Below, piece by piece: positions 10,690 to 22,726 of a stretch of 64,000 bases of DNA. Where the stretch lies: contig CM048744.1 in the NCBI GenBank assembly GCA_026315105.1, positions 979,717,721-979,781,720 of the forward strand. Reading direction: 5' to 3'. The position numbers were made by a program, and so were the translations under genes. This DNA is from Locusta migratoria. Taxonomy: Eukaryota > Arthropoda > Insecta > Orthoptera > Acrididae. Position 1 is the stretch's first letter. Every line of letters begins with the position of its first letter. Below the pieces are notes generated by a model. That model was not told the origin of the DNA. It saw only the letters and a list, made by a program, of their open reading frames with translations, and did no database searches.

Positions 10690-12118
10690 TGTCTTGGAAA
10701 TAATTGATCAAACCTTAGCAGCTTTTGAAGGCAAATAACATGGTATCTCTGGTATTATGTGACCTTAGCAAAGCCTTTGATTGTATCCCAGTCAACATAC
10801 TGCTAAGGAAACTTGAGTTCTATGGGGTGCGCGGAAGTGCATTAGAAGTTATAAATTCTTACTTAAGCAACAGAAAACAATTTGTATCAGTAAGAAATAT
10901 AAATTCTTCCTTGATGGACATCAATACAGGAGTTCCACAAGGATCTATTCTTGGACCCTTATTCTTCATTGTGGCAATCAATGATCTACCACAAAATATA
11001 GGCCACCCAGTCGTGTGCTATGCTGATGACACGACACTTATTACCACACATCCGAACAGCAAAGATCTGACTAAACTAACAGAAGAAAATCTAGACAGGG
11101 CCCTAGACTGGTTTTCAGCAAATAAACTTCTATGTAACCCTAATAAAACCCAACAACTGTTAATGGGAATGTCTAAAGAAGTAGAGAATAAGTCTGCAAT
11201 ACTTCTAGGTATTCACATAGACTCCAAACTTGGATGGGAAGAACATGTAAATCATGTATGCAAAAAAATATCTCGGGTAGCAGTCCTCATTTTGAAACTC
11301 AGGGAAGTAGTGAGTGTGGAGTACCTCAGAGTGACATATTTTGGGATGTTTCAGTCCCATATTTCATATGGTCTGATTATATGGGGACACTCCCCTCACA
11401 CTAAGAATATCTTAAAACTACAAAAAAAAGTCTTACGCATAATGTGTAAAAGGGGCCATAGGGAACATTCTCGTCCTATCTTCATAAAACTAAGAATTCT
11501 CACCATTATAAATTTATACATTTATGTGTCTGTGCTCTATATTAAAAACAATATCTCAGAATTTGTTGCTAGGGGACAAATACATGAGCACAATACCAGG
11601 GCTAGGAATAACTTGGATATACCAAGACACAGGTTGTCAAGGACTAAAAATTCTCACAAAGTGAACCCTCTTATATTCTTTAACAGATTACCACCGTATG
11701 CAAGATCTATGGATATGAAAATGTTTAAATTGAAATGGTACAGCTGGCTATCTGATCATCCTTTTTATGATATTAAAGAATTCCTAGAGATACCAGAGCA
11801 GGATATCAACATTTAACAATTCTTTTAATTAATAATATTTGATTTATTTGTATTAAGTGTCATGTAATTGTATAAAGAATTGCTATACAAATGATTTGCT
11901 ACACCATTTTTACAGAATAATATAGCTTAAGACATTATTAAATAATACTTTCTTGTGTATGTTATTATTTCTATGATTGAATGCATAACATGTCTAATCG
12001 GCATTAGATTACTATACTTCATTATCTGTGCTTAATACTTAATATTGTATTATATACCAATGACGAAACCAATATCATTGTACAATGATCTATGGTGAAT
12101 AAAATTCTTGATTCTTGA
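10690..12118 (+). pseudogene. LINE B, 3' half (RT palm to 3' UTR)
   Basis: A 363-codon open frame (10725-11816) carries VLCDLSKAFDCI, TGVPQGSILGPLFF, the active site YADD (11019-11030), KLGWEEHV, YGLIIWG and the C-terminal HNTRARNN and HPFYDI. A one-base insertion near 10725 separates it from LAAFE, which continues the RT upstream to about 10690. The 3' UTR ends with aataaaattcttgattcttg at about 12118, a CR1-like ATTCTTG-type terminus. It continues the motifs interrupted at 7775, with only about a dozen residues missing between the halves. Confidence 0.87.
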
Positions 12119-12279
12119 CCACGCAGTTTGGTCCGATAGATTTACAAACATTTTTATTATTATTATGGTGCGTTTTCGTAGTCAATAAACGTGTGTAGTA
12201 AATCGAAATTGCATTGGAGCATCACGTAGTAAAAGCGTACTTATAACCCACTGAAACAGCGAGAAAAAGTCGCAGATGT

Positions 12280-12550
12280 CTCCGTCGCCAATGTGCCGAG
12301 AACAGGCGGTGGGCTGTGCGCGCTGTCTAGTGTGGTGGCCGGAATGAATGGGCAGCCGTGACATGGCAAGTGACAACGCCCTTCCCCCCACCACCGCAGA
12401 AACAGGTCGAGGCGTGCAGGTGGCGTTGGCTGCGTCCCGGGCAGGGCGGACCGGTCGAGACGCAGCTACGTAGAAGTTAAAAAGATGTGCTTACAAGGGC
12501 GGAGGCGGCGGCTCGAGTAGGCTGCGGCGATAGAGTAGGCGGCTCAAGGA
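12280..12550. other. CpG-rich, GC-rich island without ORF
   Basis: About 270 bases are clearly richer in G+C and in CpG than the AT-rich surroundings. No conserved protein can be read. It could be a promoter-like island, the end of an unrecognised element, or captured sequence. It lies just beyond the 3' end of LINE B. Confidence 0.45.
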
Positions 12551-14594
12551 GACCGAGAACACATGCATTATTCCAAACTATACAACGAGAAATTGTATCA
12601 GTTTCCAGTCCCGAATACAACTTTGCAATTATAGCATCTTCAACAACTGCTGATCGTTGTGTTCAGTATTCCGTAATTTTTTAATAGGTACTGTTAGTTG
12701 TAATAAAGAAAATATAAGACAATGCGTTACACGGAACTAAAGAAAGGCATAGCAGTATTGGTACTGATACTGAACTAAAATACCATAATCGAATGGTGTG
12801 GTGTGGCAGCTAATATCAAAACAGATCATGACATATAATTTTTTTAATGCTGCGATCTTCATGCAGCTGATTTTTTATTTTATTTTATTTATTTATTTAT
12901 TTTAACACCAACCATTGGTGCTTACTGCCAATTTCCTACTTTTTTGTTTTTCCAAATCCCAGCTTTCGGGAATGTCCTTCATCCTGACGCGGCAGAAAGC
13001 TCTTCGTTCTGATCTGAACAATTCCCCGTCATTGTTTGCGTTCGAATTATTGACTTTTCGATTCTTGCGTATCTGTCGATTAGCTCAAAAGTAACTCATC
13101 ACACAAACCAACAACTTAAGTCGCCAATTACAAGAACTGAAATTCGTTTTTCACGATTGTTATTGTGTGTACCTTTTAATGACTGTTCAGGTATGCAAAT
13201 TACCAACACAGTCAACTATATTCTCGTTATGATCCTTGAAAACTGCGTTATGTGACAGATGGACTTTCCAGTACCGGTACCGTACCTAGGAAGTTCTGTT
13301 CGTCGGACTAGATAGGAATGAACCAACATTTTCTTCCTAAACTCTCTCCAAAGGTTTAAACCTTTTAAGGACTGCGCCCCCCACCAACTTCCCCCCCCCC
13401 CCCCAAAAAAAAAAACACAGGTTATGGTCTATTTTAAAAAATCTGAGGAAAAATTTACAGGCGTTTGCTTTGATCGATATACTGCTACTTCGTCGCGAGT
13501 GGCGTGTTATCACACTAAATTTCTAGGCTTATCACAATACTTTACGTTGCATATGCACTCGTAATACTGGTGGCGGTAACATATGTAATTCAATTATACT
13601 ATCGTTAAAACATCATGGATGTTAACTGTGCAACTCAATTTTAAACAAAACGTGAAGGGTGTTTCGAGGATAACCGTAGTCGCCGCCTACGTATTATATA
13701 GATGGTGCTACGGTAGGGTATCCGGTGTCAGGAGATTTCTTTCGTCGCGCTCTTTTCCTAATAAGGAAGCAGCGCAACCCGAAAAAGGAGAGAAACCCGA
13801 CTGCCGAGTGAAAGCTTCAACACAACATGCGTTCTCACTTGGGTCAGAACTTATTGTTTTGTTGTTCAGAAATAATACTCGATTTTTTCGCTCTCGCCTT
13901 CCAGGCAAGCATTCACATTGCTCCAAATCCATTTCTACAAACTGTATCATTAGAGAGGAAAATAAATAAATAAATAAAAGATAAAATAAAATTTTGTGGA
14001 AAAACCACACTGTGTTAACTAGCACGAAACTTAGTAAAAAATATTTCATAATTAGATTAGTAACTTAGGAAATGTTACTAATGTGAGTAAACGCTAATAT
14101 CAATCAACTATTTTGAGGTAAAAGTTCTTAACCAGTTAAGTTACCTTTAACCAAACTACAAAACAAGGTAGTTACAATAAAATAATAATAATAAAAAAAA
14201 GACCATACAAAGATACCCCTCAGATACTTAATATTTTGCCCTTCTCATCCCAATAAATACTATAAATATTGTATTTAACTAAAAAGTACCAATAAACTTG
14301 ACAAAAACTTTTATTATCACCATTATTGCACAAAATAAAAATCTGCTTAAGATTACATACCATTCAACAATAGGCCCTATTATCCAGTAATGGTGTAAAA
14401 TGTAAGGGAATAAAATTATTTAATCACCTTCCAACATTTATAAAAGAACAGAAATACAATAAATAACTATATTTAAATAGACTGTACAATGTCTTTTAAT
14501 GAAGCAATGTTTTTAATACTGTCCTTGAATATTTGGAACAACGCCTTCCTTATAATATAACAGTACATAAAAACTATAATATTTTAAGCACATT
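12551..14594. other. Unassigned AT-rich segment
   Basis: Contains ATTT-type simple repeats near 12875-12902, a C run followed by an A run near 13391-13415, and many AATAAA/TAA-rich stretches. A 116-codon open frame at 13619-13969 has no recognisable domain. Confidence 0.35.
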
Positions 14595-15965
14595 TTAAAG
14601 CAGACTCTGACTATAACTTATTGGTTATGAACTGTAGATTAAAACTTAAGAGACAGCAAAAAGGTAGAAAATTAAGGAGATGGATCCTGAACAAATTGAA
14701 GGTACCAGAGGTGGTTGAGATTGAGAAGGAGAATTAGGCAAGGATTGGCTGAAATGGAAGAGGATACTACAGCAGGAGAAGAATGGGTAGCTCTGAGAGA
14801 GAGTTGTGAAGGCCGCTGAGGATCATATAGGCAGAAGGACAAGGCCTAAGAGAAATCCTTGGATAACACAGGAGATACTGAACGTAATTGGTGAGAGGAG
14901 GAAATATAAAAGTTCAGCAACAGAAGCTGGCAAAAGGGAGTACAAATGTCTGAAAAATGAGATTGACAGGAACAGCAGACTGGCTAAGCAGGAGTGGCTA
15001 GAGGACATATGCAGAACCTTAGAAGAATGTGTAACTAGGGGAAAGATAGATACCGCCTACAGGAAAATAGAAGAGACATTTGGAGACAAGAAAAGCAGCG
15101 GTATGAATATCAAGAACTCAGATGGAAACCAGTACTAAGCAAAGAAGGGAAAGCTGAAAGGTGGAAAAAATATATAGAAGGCCTGTACAAAGGAAATGAA
15201 CTTCAAGGCAGTATTCTAGAAATGGAAGACAAAGTAGAGGAATATGAGATAGGAGATATTCTACTACGAGAAGAATTTGACAGAGCACTACAAGATTTGA
15301 GTAGAAACAAGGCCCCTGGAACAGATGATGTTCCGTCTGAACTGCTATTACTGTTAGGAGAGCCAGTCATAAAAAAGTTGTTCCACCTGGTATGCATGAT
15401 GTATGAGACAGGAGAAATACCCTCAGACTTCAAGAGGAATATAGTGATTCCAATAACGAAGAAAGCAAGTGCAGACAAATGTGAAAATTACAGAACTATG
15501 AGTTTAATATTAATAAGTCATGGTTGCAAAATACTAACACAAATTATTTATTGGTGAATGGAAAAATTGGTGGAATTCGACCTTGGGGAAGAACAATTTG
15601 GATTTAGAAGAAATGTAGGAACACGTAAAGCAATACTCACGTTAAGACTTATCTTAGAAGATAGATTAAGGAAAGGGAACCTATGTTTTTAGTATTTGTG
15701 GATCTGGTGAAAGTTTTTTTACAATGCTGCCTGGAATACACTTTTTCAGATTCTTAAGGTAGCAGGGGTAAGATATAGGGAATGAAGAACTGTATTCGAC
15801 TTGTACAAAAACCAGATGGCAATTATTAGAGTCAAAGGGCAAGAAAGGGTCACAGTGGTTGGGAAGGGAGTAAGACAGGGTTGTAGCCTTTCTCCAATGT
15901 TGTTCAATATGTACATTGAGCAAGCTGTGAAGGAATGCAAGGAGAAATTTGGAGAGGGACTCCTG
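14595..15965 (+). pseudogene. RTE-type LINE relic (older subfamily)
   Basis: It begins inside the endonuclease C-terminus (DYNLLVMNCRLKL), passes through the linker (NPWITQEILN, KQEWLED, DTAYRKI) and the RT motifs RNKAPGTDDV, GCKILT and GVRQGCSLSPMLFN, and stops at KEKFGEG before the FADD site. It is clearly the same clade as the 3.3-kb RTE copies but much more diverged, with several frameshifts and stops (about 15138, 15557 and 15785). Confidence 0.83.
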
Positions 15966-16989
15966 TTTTTCATTACTCTTAGTGCTAACTCATGAGTTTC
16001 ACAAAACATTCAACACTCCACTATTCTGATTAATATGTGTCTATTCTTTGTAACTAATTCATTATGTTTCTGAATTGACATTTTATATGCCGAATCAATC
16101 TGAGCAGCAATGTTCATTGTGCCAAACATTTTATATTTACAAGCACTTTATAAATTAAGTCCACTTTCCTCTTGTTTCTTAATCCGTTCGCTTAAATGCT
16201 TTAGATCCTTGCAGCCGACTGTTGTCCACAATCCTTCACCACCAAACAACACACAGTAGAAACAAAAAAATTTGTCTCTCTTCACTCACAGTTAACTAAG
16301 ACTTTTTGCAGAACCATATATAGCAAAAAGTTCTCTTCTTCTTTCTGTCGAGTTGAGACATCAATAAATCTTTTGGTTGATGTGCACGTAACTGCTTGAT
16401 TTCTAGCATCTCTTCCATACTTAATAAATGAAAGGGCATTTTAATCAAAGAGTCTACTTCATTCATTTTATACTCAGTTTACAAACACTCATGGTGCAAC
16501 GTCATAGCTCCAGAATACGGAACGCTACTGACAGGTGGCCTTCTTTACTGTTTCACATGTTTCCTGTTGATGAGTGGCAATGGGGAAGGGGGAGGGGAAG
16601 GAATGCAGTAAGGCACTTGACATAGGTGCTAGGGGCCCAGGGTCACCAGCCCCAAACTCTGTGAACCTGTGGACAGGAAATCGAGGGGTGGGGAATGAGA
16701 GCGTGACAGGTGCAGCCCACTTCACTGGGGTGCAGGGTGAGAGGTGCACAGGAGCACTGGGCCTCGGATGCCGAGCTCCAAGCAGCTCTAGGGTGAGGGG
16801 TGAAGAGGGGAAAGGTAAACAGCTCTGTGACATCACTGGGATTGCTGTGTTAGGAGCCCGGGGTGCAGAGGGAGGTACAGGCCCTCGGGTGTCGGCATGG
16901 CTTTGTAACGAAGAGAGGGGGGGGGGGGGCCTACGTACACCAAGCACATGCTAGCAGGCCCTCAGCTATGCTGCGGTGAGAGTCAAGCC
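15966..16989. other. Unassigned segment, G-rich at its end
   Basis: Positions 16560-16950 are G-rich with overlapping open frames on both strands. This looks like low-complexity composition and not a protein. A run of G lies near 16917-16929. No family is recognised. Confidence 0.35.
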
Positions 16990-17567
16990 GCCTCACAACT
17001 TAACTTCCGCCAGTACCTTGCCTCCTACTTTCTAAACTTCTCCTGCAAAACTTGCAAGACTAGCATTCCTGGAAGAAAGGATATGGTGGAGACATGGCTT
17101 AGCCATAGCCTAAGGGATGTTTCCAGAATGAAACTTACACCCTGCAGTGGAGTGTGCGCTGATATGAAACTTCCTACCAGATTGAAATTGTGTGCCGGAA
17201 CCGGGACTCGAACCTGGGACCTTTGCCTTTTGCAGGCAAGTGCTCTACCGACTCAGCTACCCCGACATGACTCACAATACTGCCTCACAACTTTACATCC
17301 GCCAGTACCTTGCCTCCTACTTTCCAAACTTCACAGAAGTTCTCCTGTGAAACTTGCAAGACTAGCACTCCTGGAAGAAAGGATATGGTGGAGACATGGC
17401 TTAGCCACAGTCTAAGGGATGTTTCCAGAATGAAATTTTCACTTTGCAGCAGAGTGTGCTCTGATATGAAACTTCCTGGCAGATTAAAATCTGCAACTCA
17501 GTTTTAATCTGCCAGGAAGTTTCATATCAGCACACACTCCGCTGCAGAGTGAAAGTTTCATTCTGAA
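16990..17567. repeat. Tandem and palindromic repeat element with internal tRNA-like segment
   Basis: Two direct copies of a unit (about 16990-17281 and 17282-17505) share gcctcacaact, ccgccagtaccttgcctcct, ggaagaaaggatatggtgga and gggatgtttccagaatgaaa. The end of the second unit (about 17424-17500) is repeated in inverted orientation at 17507-17567, giving a palindrome centred near 17503. I recognise the general pattern as a widespread insect repeat with a tRNA-like insert. Its class (MITE or composite) is not settled here. Confidence 0.7.
17194..17265 (-). other. tRNA-like sequence (not a functional tRNA)
   Basis: The reverse complement reads tcggggtagctgagtcggta, then an anticodon-arm-like stem ttgcc/ggcaa, then a perfect B box ggttcgagtcc (17204-17214). 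It has tRNA length (72 nt), but the acceptor stem pairs poorly and loop position 33 is G and not U. I therefore do not call a tRNA. Confidence 0.6.
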
Positions 17568-18224
17568 ATTATAAATTATCTGTGTAATAACTATTTATAA
17601 TCTGAAATTTTCACTTATAGAGCCAAAGTCTCCAAATTTCAGTGGAAACTTGTTATGACAAATAAATAAATAATACTGTGATGTTGACTTTCTTAGATAT
17701 TTGAGATCCACAAACAATTGTAGAGTAGTTCAATTTACTGCCTCTCAGAAACTAGGATCCAGTTTTTCATTGCAGCTGGGCATTAATGGAGAGAGATGGT
17801 TGGAATTTCTATTCTAATTCGGAGGACTGCAATTGCCCCTTTTCTATATGGTGATTTTATCATGTATTTTCTTGGACAAGGAAACTGAATCAGGACACAG
17901 TACCTCAAAAGTCCTCCTAAACCTTTTTAATAAAATTTGGTTGACTGAAGACTTTCCCAACTCGTAGAGGAAGGGAATATTAGTACCTCCATGAAAACAA
18001 GAAAAGGACCATGTGTTGCCCATTAGCTACCATAGCTTGGCCTTCACTATCTGCACAAAAAGGATTTTTTAATACAACATCAGTTGATGTCTAACTTAGG
18101 TCTTAATACTGCAGGAACTACTTTGTCACTTCCTATGTGGGTTTTGGAAGCATTATTCGACCCTAAACCACCTAAAGCTGCTGAAGTCAGAAAAACAACC
18201 ATCAAATAGAAATGACCTCATGGG
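17568..18224. other. Unassigned segment
   Basis: No recognisable ORF, RNA or repeat. Confidence 0.3.
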
Positions 18225-18715
18225 TAAAATATAATAATGGAAAGTCCAGGTTGGAATCAATAATATCCTAAGGACAGTTTACAACTCACCGCAAAGACGT
18301 GGCGACGAGCTGCGACAGGCACATACAAAAGACACACACATACAACACTTTCAGCTATCGGCCATGGCCTTCTTCAGAAAATAGAACACTCACGCAATCA
18401 CACAGGCATACAACACAGTCATACAACCATCACCTCAGGCTGCCGCACTTCAAATCACGAGCGTCAGGCACATAAAAAAGACCATCAGTTTCATACAGCT
18501 TTTGGCTACGGCCTTCATCAGAACAGAACACACATTGGCTGGAGATGACCTTCAAGTGTTGGTGAATTGTGCCTGAATAATTGTATGAATGAATGTCTTC
18601 TCTGTTTTGATGAAGGCTGTGGCTGAAAGCTAAGTTGTATGCATGTGATGGTCTTTTTTATGTGCCTATCTGCAACTCAATGATGGTTTTTGTTGTGATT
18701 TGAAATCTACCCTCA
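18225..18715. repeat. Penelope-type terminal repeats, inverted pair
   Basis: The left part (minus sense) and right part (plus sense, to about 18690) carry the same landmarks in opposite orientation: a hairpin motif CTGANGAA-stem-GAAAGC (18354-18377 minus, 18498-18521 minus, 18607-18630 plus), then gatggtcttttttatgtgcc and ctgcgaca/ctgcaactca. The same landmarks flank Penelope coding fragments elsewhere in the window, so I assign these to Penelope-like element terminal repeats. Confidence 0.6.
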
Positions 18716-19440
18716 TTGTTTTATTAAAGATAAAAGGGTTAGAGGAGTTGGCAGATAGAACAGTTTTCACATTTTATTTAGATAATGTGTTTCTATTAAT
18801 TTCACTTGTTCCTGTCACATTTTTAACCTGACAGTTCCTAAAAAGAGGGACACTGTACTCAGTCTTATAAATGTTCTCAAATTTTAATGAGAAATTTAAT
18901 ATGGTTGCCACACTTGAAGAATTTATGGGTCAAAAGCCTGAAGGCATTAAATATGTAAAAAACGTTTCAGCCACAGATCATGGGGAGCAAACCACACATT
19001 TCTGCTGCAATTTTACAAGGTTGACCTGACTTTGGACACATGGTTTACAGCTCAGCTAAACTATCTTATCTAAAAATCATCAGTACTCTTCACCGTGAAA
19101 GTGCTTGGCTGACAACAAGAGAATAAAGGGCCATCCAATTCTGACTCTCTGTGTTGAGACTAATTTAGTATCAGATCCTCTTTGGATATGCATACAGTCT
19201 ACATCTGAGCCCCAAACACCTGCATTCCATACCACTTACCCCAAAATGGAGCAATTATTCAAAAATACAAGCAAAAAGGCTATTTGGGATTCATGTGAAA
19301 CAATATCTAGTGGCTCTTAATGTGGGTAGTATTCCTCTGACATATGGAGTCCTTGTCCTCTGAGAGGAGCCAACAGTATGCAGTGCTTGTTGTATAAAAT
19401 TAATCTGTATAACAACATATTTTAACGAAATATGTTTTAT
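18716..19440. other. Unassigned segment
   Basis: No recognisable feature; only short motif-free open frames. Confidence 0.3.
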
Positions 19441-19740
19441 ATCCAAATATGAGTGCGGCTTGTTAGCACAGTGGTACAGTGCCAGACTGCAAATCCCAAG
19501 GTTGCAGATTCAATCCCCACCAGGTCCTAGGATTTTTGTTTGTCACTTTCCACTTCTTTCACCTCTGGCTGCATTGCTGATGTGAAAAATATCGAGTAGC
19601 ACAATGGTTTGATACCCATGATAAACTGTAAGTCCCCCTACAACTGGCTGGGTAAGTCAGTTCAAAGGTCGGGGGAAGGCAACGGCATACCACCTCAAAA
19701 TAGGACCATGCATAATAAAGCATTGTTGTGTTCAAACCAA
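19441..19740 (+). repeat. tRNA-derived SINE, second family
   Basis: The tRNA-like head has an A box tagcacagtgg and a B box agattcaatcc (about 19507-19517). The body contains ctacaactggctgggtaagt and ggcaacggcataccacctc, which I recognise as an insect SINE body. It differs from the SINE family at 8491. Confidence 0.7.
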
Positions 19741-20399
19741 TCTTTGGATTGTTCCTTGCTTTACATTTTATTTATTTATTTTTATCAAGGTATGATAACT
19801 TCATCAGACACCAAGCTGACTTGCCCTCTGTTTGAGGAGATGATGAACTGAATATGGTTCAAGTTTAAAAGTTTTATGGGATGCCTGACTTCTAATAGTT
19901 TTTTATGTAGATTTTAATGCAGTTCCTGCATAAAGTTTGTCTATTTTTTCCCCACCGATCAAGCACAGAAGGTACCCTTGCATTATTTTAGCCTGTTATG
20001 TAGCTATTGTTCGCAACAATATTTTGGTAAGGATAGATCGCTACTACAACATGGATGCCACACTGAGCCACAGAAAGGTACACTTAAAAGAAATTGCTAG
20101 GACAGGCCGCTAGATGCTCTGTCGGCTGGGAGGCTGAGGTAGGAGGGGAGACGAGGAGGAAGTGAAGGGGAGAGTGACTGGAATATATTTAGAGAATAAG
20201 ATTGCATTCTTCCTACAGTATATTTTACATTCCCACAACCCCTAGGCCCCAACTTTCATTAGTCCCTGTCCACAAATGTGCTTCAATTTCTTCCCCCACC
20301 CCTCCCTTCCACAACTTCCTACCAACACGGCACCTAATGGCATGTCCTGCCGTACCTAGTTCGAACACACTTCACCAAACAGCACTAGGAGGGAAGGAT

Positions 20400-20403
<4 letters not shown>

Positions 20404-20484
<81 letters not shown>
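20404..20484. repeat. (GA)n microsatellite, about 80 bp
   Basis: An uninterrupted GA dinucleotide tract. The open frames running through it on both strands (Arg-Glu or Ser-Leu repeats) are artefacts of the repeat. Confidence 0.97.
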
Positions 20485-20487
<3 letters not shown>

Positions 20488-21029
20488 GGGCAGTCTGTTT
20501 CTCATGAAAGATGAGCTGAACACTGATTATGATCAAGAAGTCTTTAAAGTGTACCTTGTGCCTTTTGTGACTCATGTAGTGTGTTGTGAATATGAACCTA
20601 TCCTTTTCAAAGTGTTGTTTGAATACTTCCTGGATGTTCCATTATTTGTAGTTATAGTTTAATGCTTTTTAACAACAAAATAATGGATTTTTGTCTCCTA
20701 TGTGGAAGTGTGAGTGTAGTAGGGTGGCAGTGAAATGATTTTGTTGTATAATTTAAATAAAAAATATGTTCTAATCAGTTTAGTGAGGGTGAAGGAGCTT
20801 ATGGCTTTGCTCTTGGTTGCTCTATACATAATAATAACTAATAAGGAAGGCATGCCTAGTAAAACACTGCAATTTTCAAACTAAAGTTTTATTTCATTGA
20901 TGGACTCTTCTATGTAATCATTGGTACTATATACTTCAAAAGAGCCACAAAAGACTGTTGTATATGTGCAAGAGACTGGGGACATTGGGGAGAGTTATCA
21001 AAACCAGAATTTAAACAGTAAACCATTTC

Positions 21030-21460
21030 CACAGCCATATGAAGACTCGGACCACTCGGACCACAATTTATTGATTATAAACTGCATGGAAAAAAAAAAA
21101 AAAAATGCACAAAGACAGTGAATTAAGAAGATGGCATAGTACCATAGTAAGTCAAAAGAACCACTGGTTGTTTAGCATTTCAGAGGAAACTTGATTAAAT
21201 GAAGTAGGGGGAAAGGAATGCAAAAGAATAAGAAATATAAAAAAGAAACAGGCACAAGGGAATTTATGTTTCTAGAAAAAGAAATTTACAAATAAGAAAA
21301 AAATGGCAATGGCACAATAATTGTAAGAGAAAAGTAAAGCTGTTGAAGTATGTGTGCTTGTAGGAAAATACCTGAGGAAAGAGAATCAGTTGTTTCAACT
21401 AAAGGTACTCACACAGCAAGCCAGTATTAAGCAAAGAAAGAAAGGCTGAAAGGTGTAAGG
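21030..21460 (+). pseudogene. RTE-type LINE relic, endonuclease end and linker
   Basis: SDHNLLIINC (end of the RTE endonuclease) is readable at 21050-21090. Farther on is linker-like sequence ending in ccagtattaagcaaagaa, which matches KPVLSKEGKAERW of the other RTE copies. Heavily decayed. Confidence 0.6.
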
Positions 21461-21544
21461 CACAGAGGCATATAATATAGTGCTGTACTAACATGGTGAA
21501 TGCATATATATAACAACTACGATCAAAGTCTGTTACATACAGTC

Positions 21545-22590
21545 AGCAGTATCCTTCAGTACGTGCTGCACTGCAGACTGCTAACAAAGATATGAGCTTA
21601 TGGAATAGGTCCACACTGGATGGAAGACTTCCTAAGTAATAGAATGCAGTACGTTGTTCTCGACAGCGAGTGTTCATCAGAGATGAGTGTATCGTCAGGC
21701 GTCTTCCAGAGGAGTGTGGTAGGACCGCTATTACTTTCTATCTATATAAATGAACTGATGGACAGAGTAACTTGTAATTTGCGGATGTTTGCTGATGATG
21801 CTGTGGTGTATGGGAGGGTGGCGCCTTTAATTGACTGTAATAGCATACAGGATGACTTAGCCAAAATTTGTAGTTGTGTGAAGAATGGCAGCTAGCTCTA
21901 AATGTAGAAAAATGTAAGGTAGGAAAAGCAATCTCATAATGTTTGAATACAGCATTAGTAAAGACCTTCTTGATGCAGTTGTGTTGTTCAAATATCTAGG
22001 CATAACATTGCAGAGCAATATGAAATGAAACGAACATGTAAGGAGTAAGGCAGACAGCTGACTTTGCTTTATTGGGAGAATTTCGAGAAGATAGACTTCA
22101 CCTATAAAGGAGACCGCATATAAAATGCTTGTACGACCACATCTTGAGTATTGCTCAATGTTTGGGACCTGCAGCAGATCAGTTTAAAGGAAGACATAGA
22201 AGCAGTGGAGAGGCAAGCAGCTGGGTTCGTTAATGGTAGGTTCGACCAATGCGGAGTGTCACAGAAATGCTCCGAGAACTCAAATGGGGATCGCTGGAGG
22301 AAAGACGACTTTCTTTTCGAGAAATTCTGTTGAGGAAATTTAGAAGGCTGGAATTTGAAGCTGAGTGTAGAACGATCTTCCTGCTGCCTACTTACATTTC
22401 GCGTAATGATCCCAAAGACAAGATAAAGAGAAATTAGGGTTCTTATAGAGGCATATAGACATTCTTTCTTCCCCCGTTCTATTTGGCAGTGGAATAGGAA
22501 AGAACATGCCTAGTAGTGGTATAGTGTATCCTCCGCCACGCACATTACGGTGGCTTGCGGAGTATGGATGTATATGTATGTGTGATAAAC
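21545..22590 (+). pseudogene. LINE D (jockey-like), RT palm to 3' end
   Basis: The open part at 21620-21895 contains SGVFQRSVVGPLLLSIYINEL and the active site FADD (21788-21799). Farther on is the C-terminal region (gaccacatcttgagtattgc, gaggcaagcagctgggttcg) in other frames. The 3' end has ctccgccacgcac followed by ggcttgcggagtatggatgt. A second copy of the 3' part lies at 38565-39310 in DCTN5 intron 3. The 5' part is missing. Confidence 0.8.
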
Positions 22591-22726
22591 AAATATGATT
22601 GTCTCAGATCATTTACATCAAAAAATATAAAATAGTAATGTTGTTATTGTAAACCAAGGACTTTCCGGTGGAAAAGCAAGTGACACCATTGGAGAAAATG
22701 CTGAGCTGATTATAGCAAGTGTAAAT

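Noticed and set aside
10394..10711. Minus-strand 105-codon frame as a host gene
   Set aside because: No recognisable motif, it overlaps the LINE B junction, and it has no exon partners.
13619..13969. 116-codon frame as a gene
   Set aside because: No domain, no conserved motif, AT-rich surroundings and an overlapping minus-strand frame of equal length.
16525..16954. Overlapping 140- and 126-codon frames on both strands
   Set aside because: G-rich composition keeps frames open; the translations are Pro/Gly-rich with no domain.
17194..17265. A tRNA gene on the minus strand
   Set aside because: B box and length fit, but loop position 33 is not U and the acceptor stem pairs poorly. It also lies inside a repeat element.
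20202..20575. Open frames on both strands with long Arg-Glu or Ser-Leu repeats
   Set aside because: They are only translations of the (GA)n microsatellite at 20404-20484.
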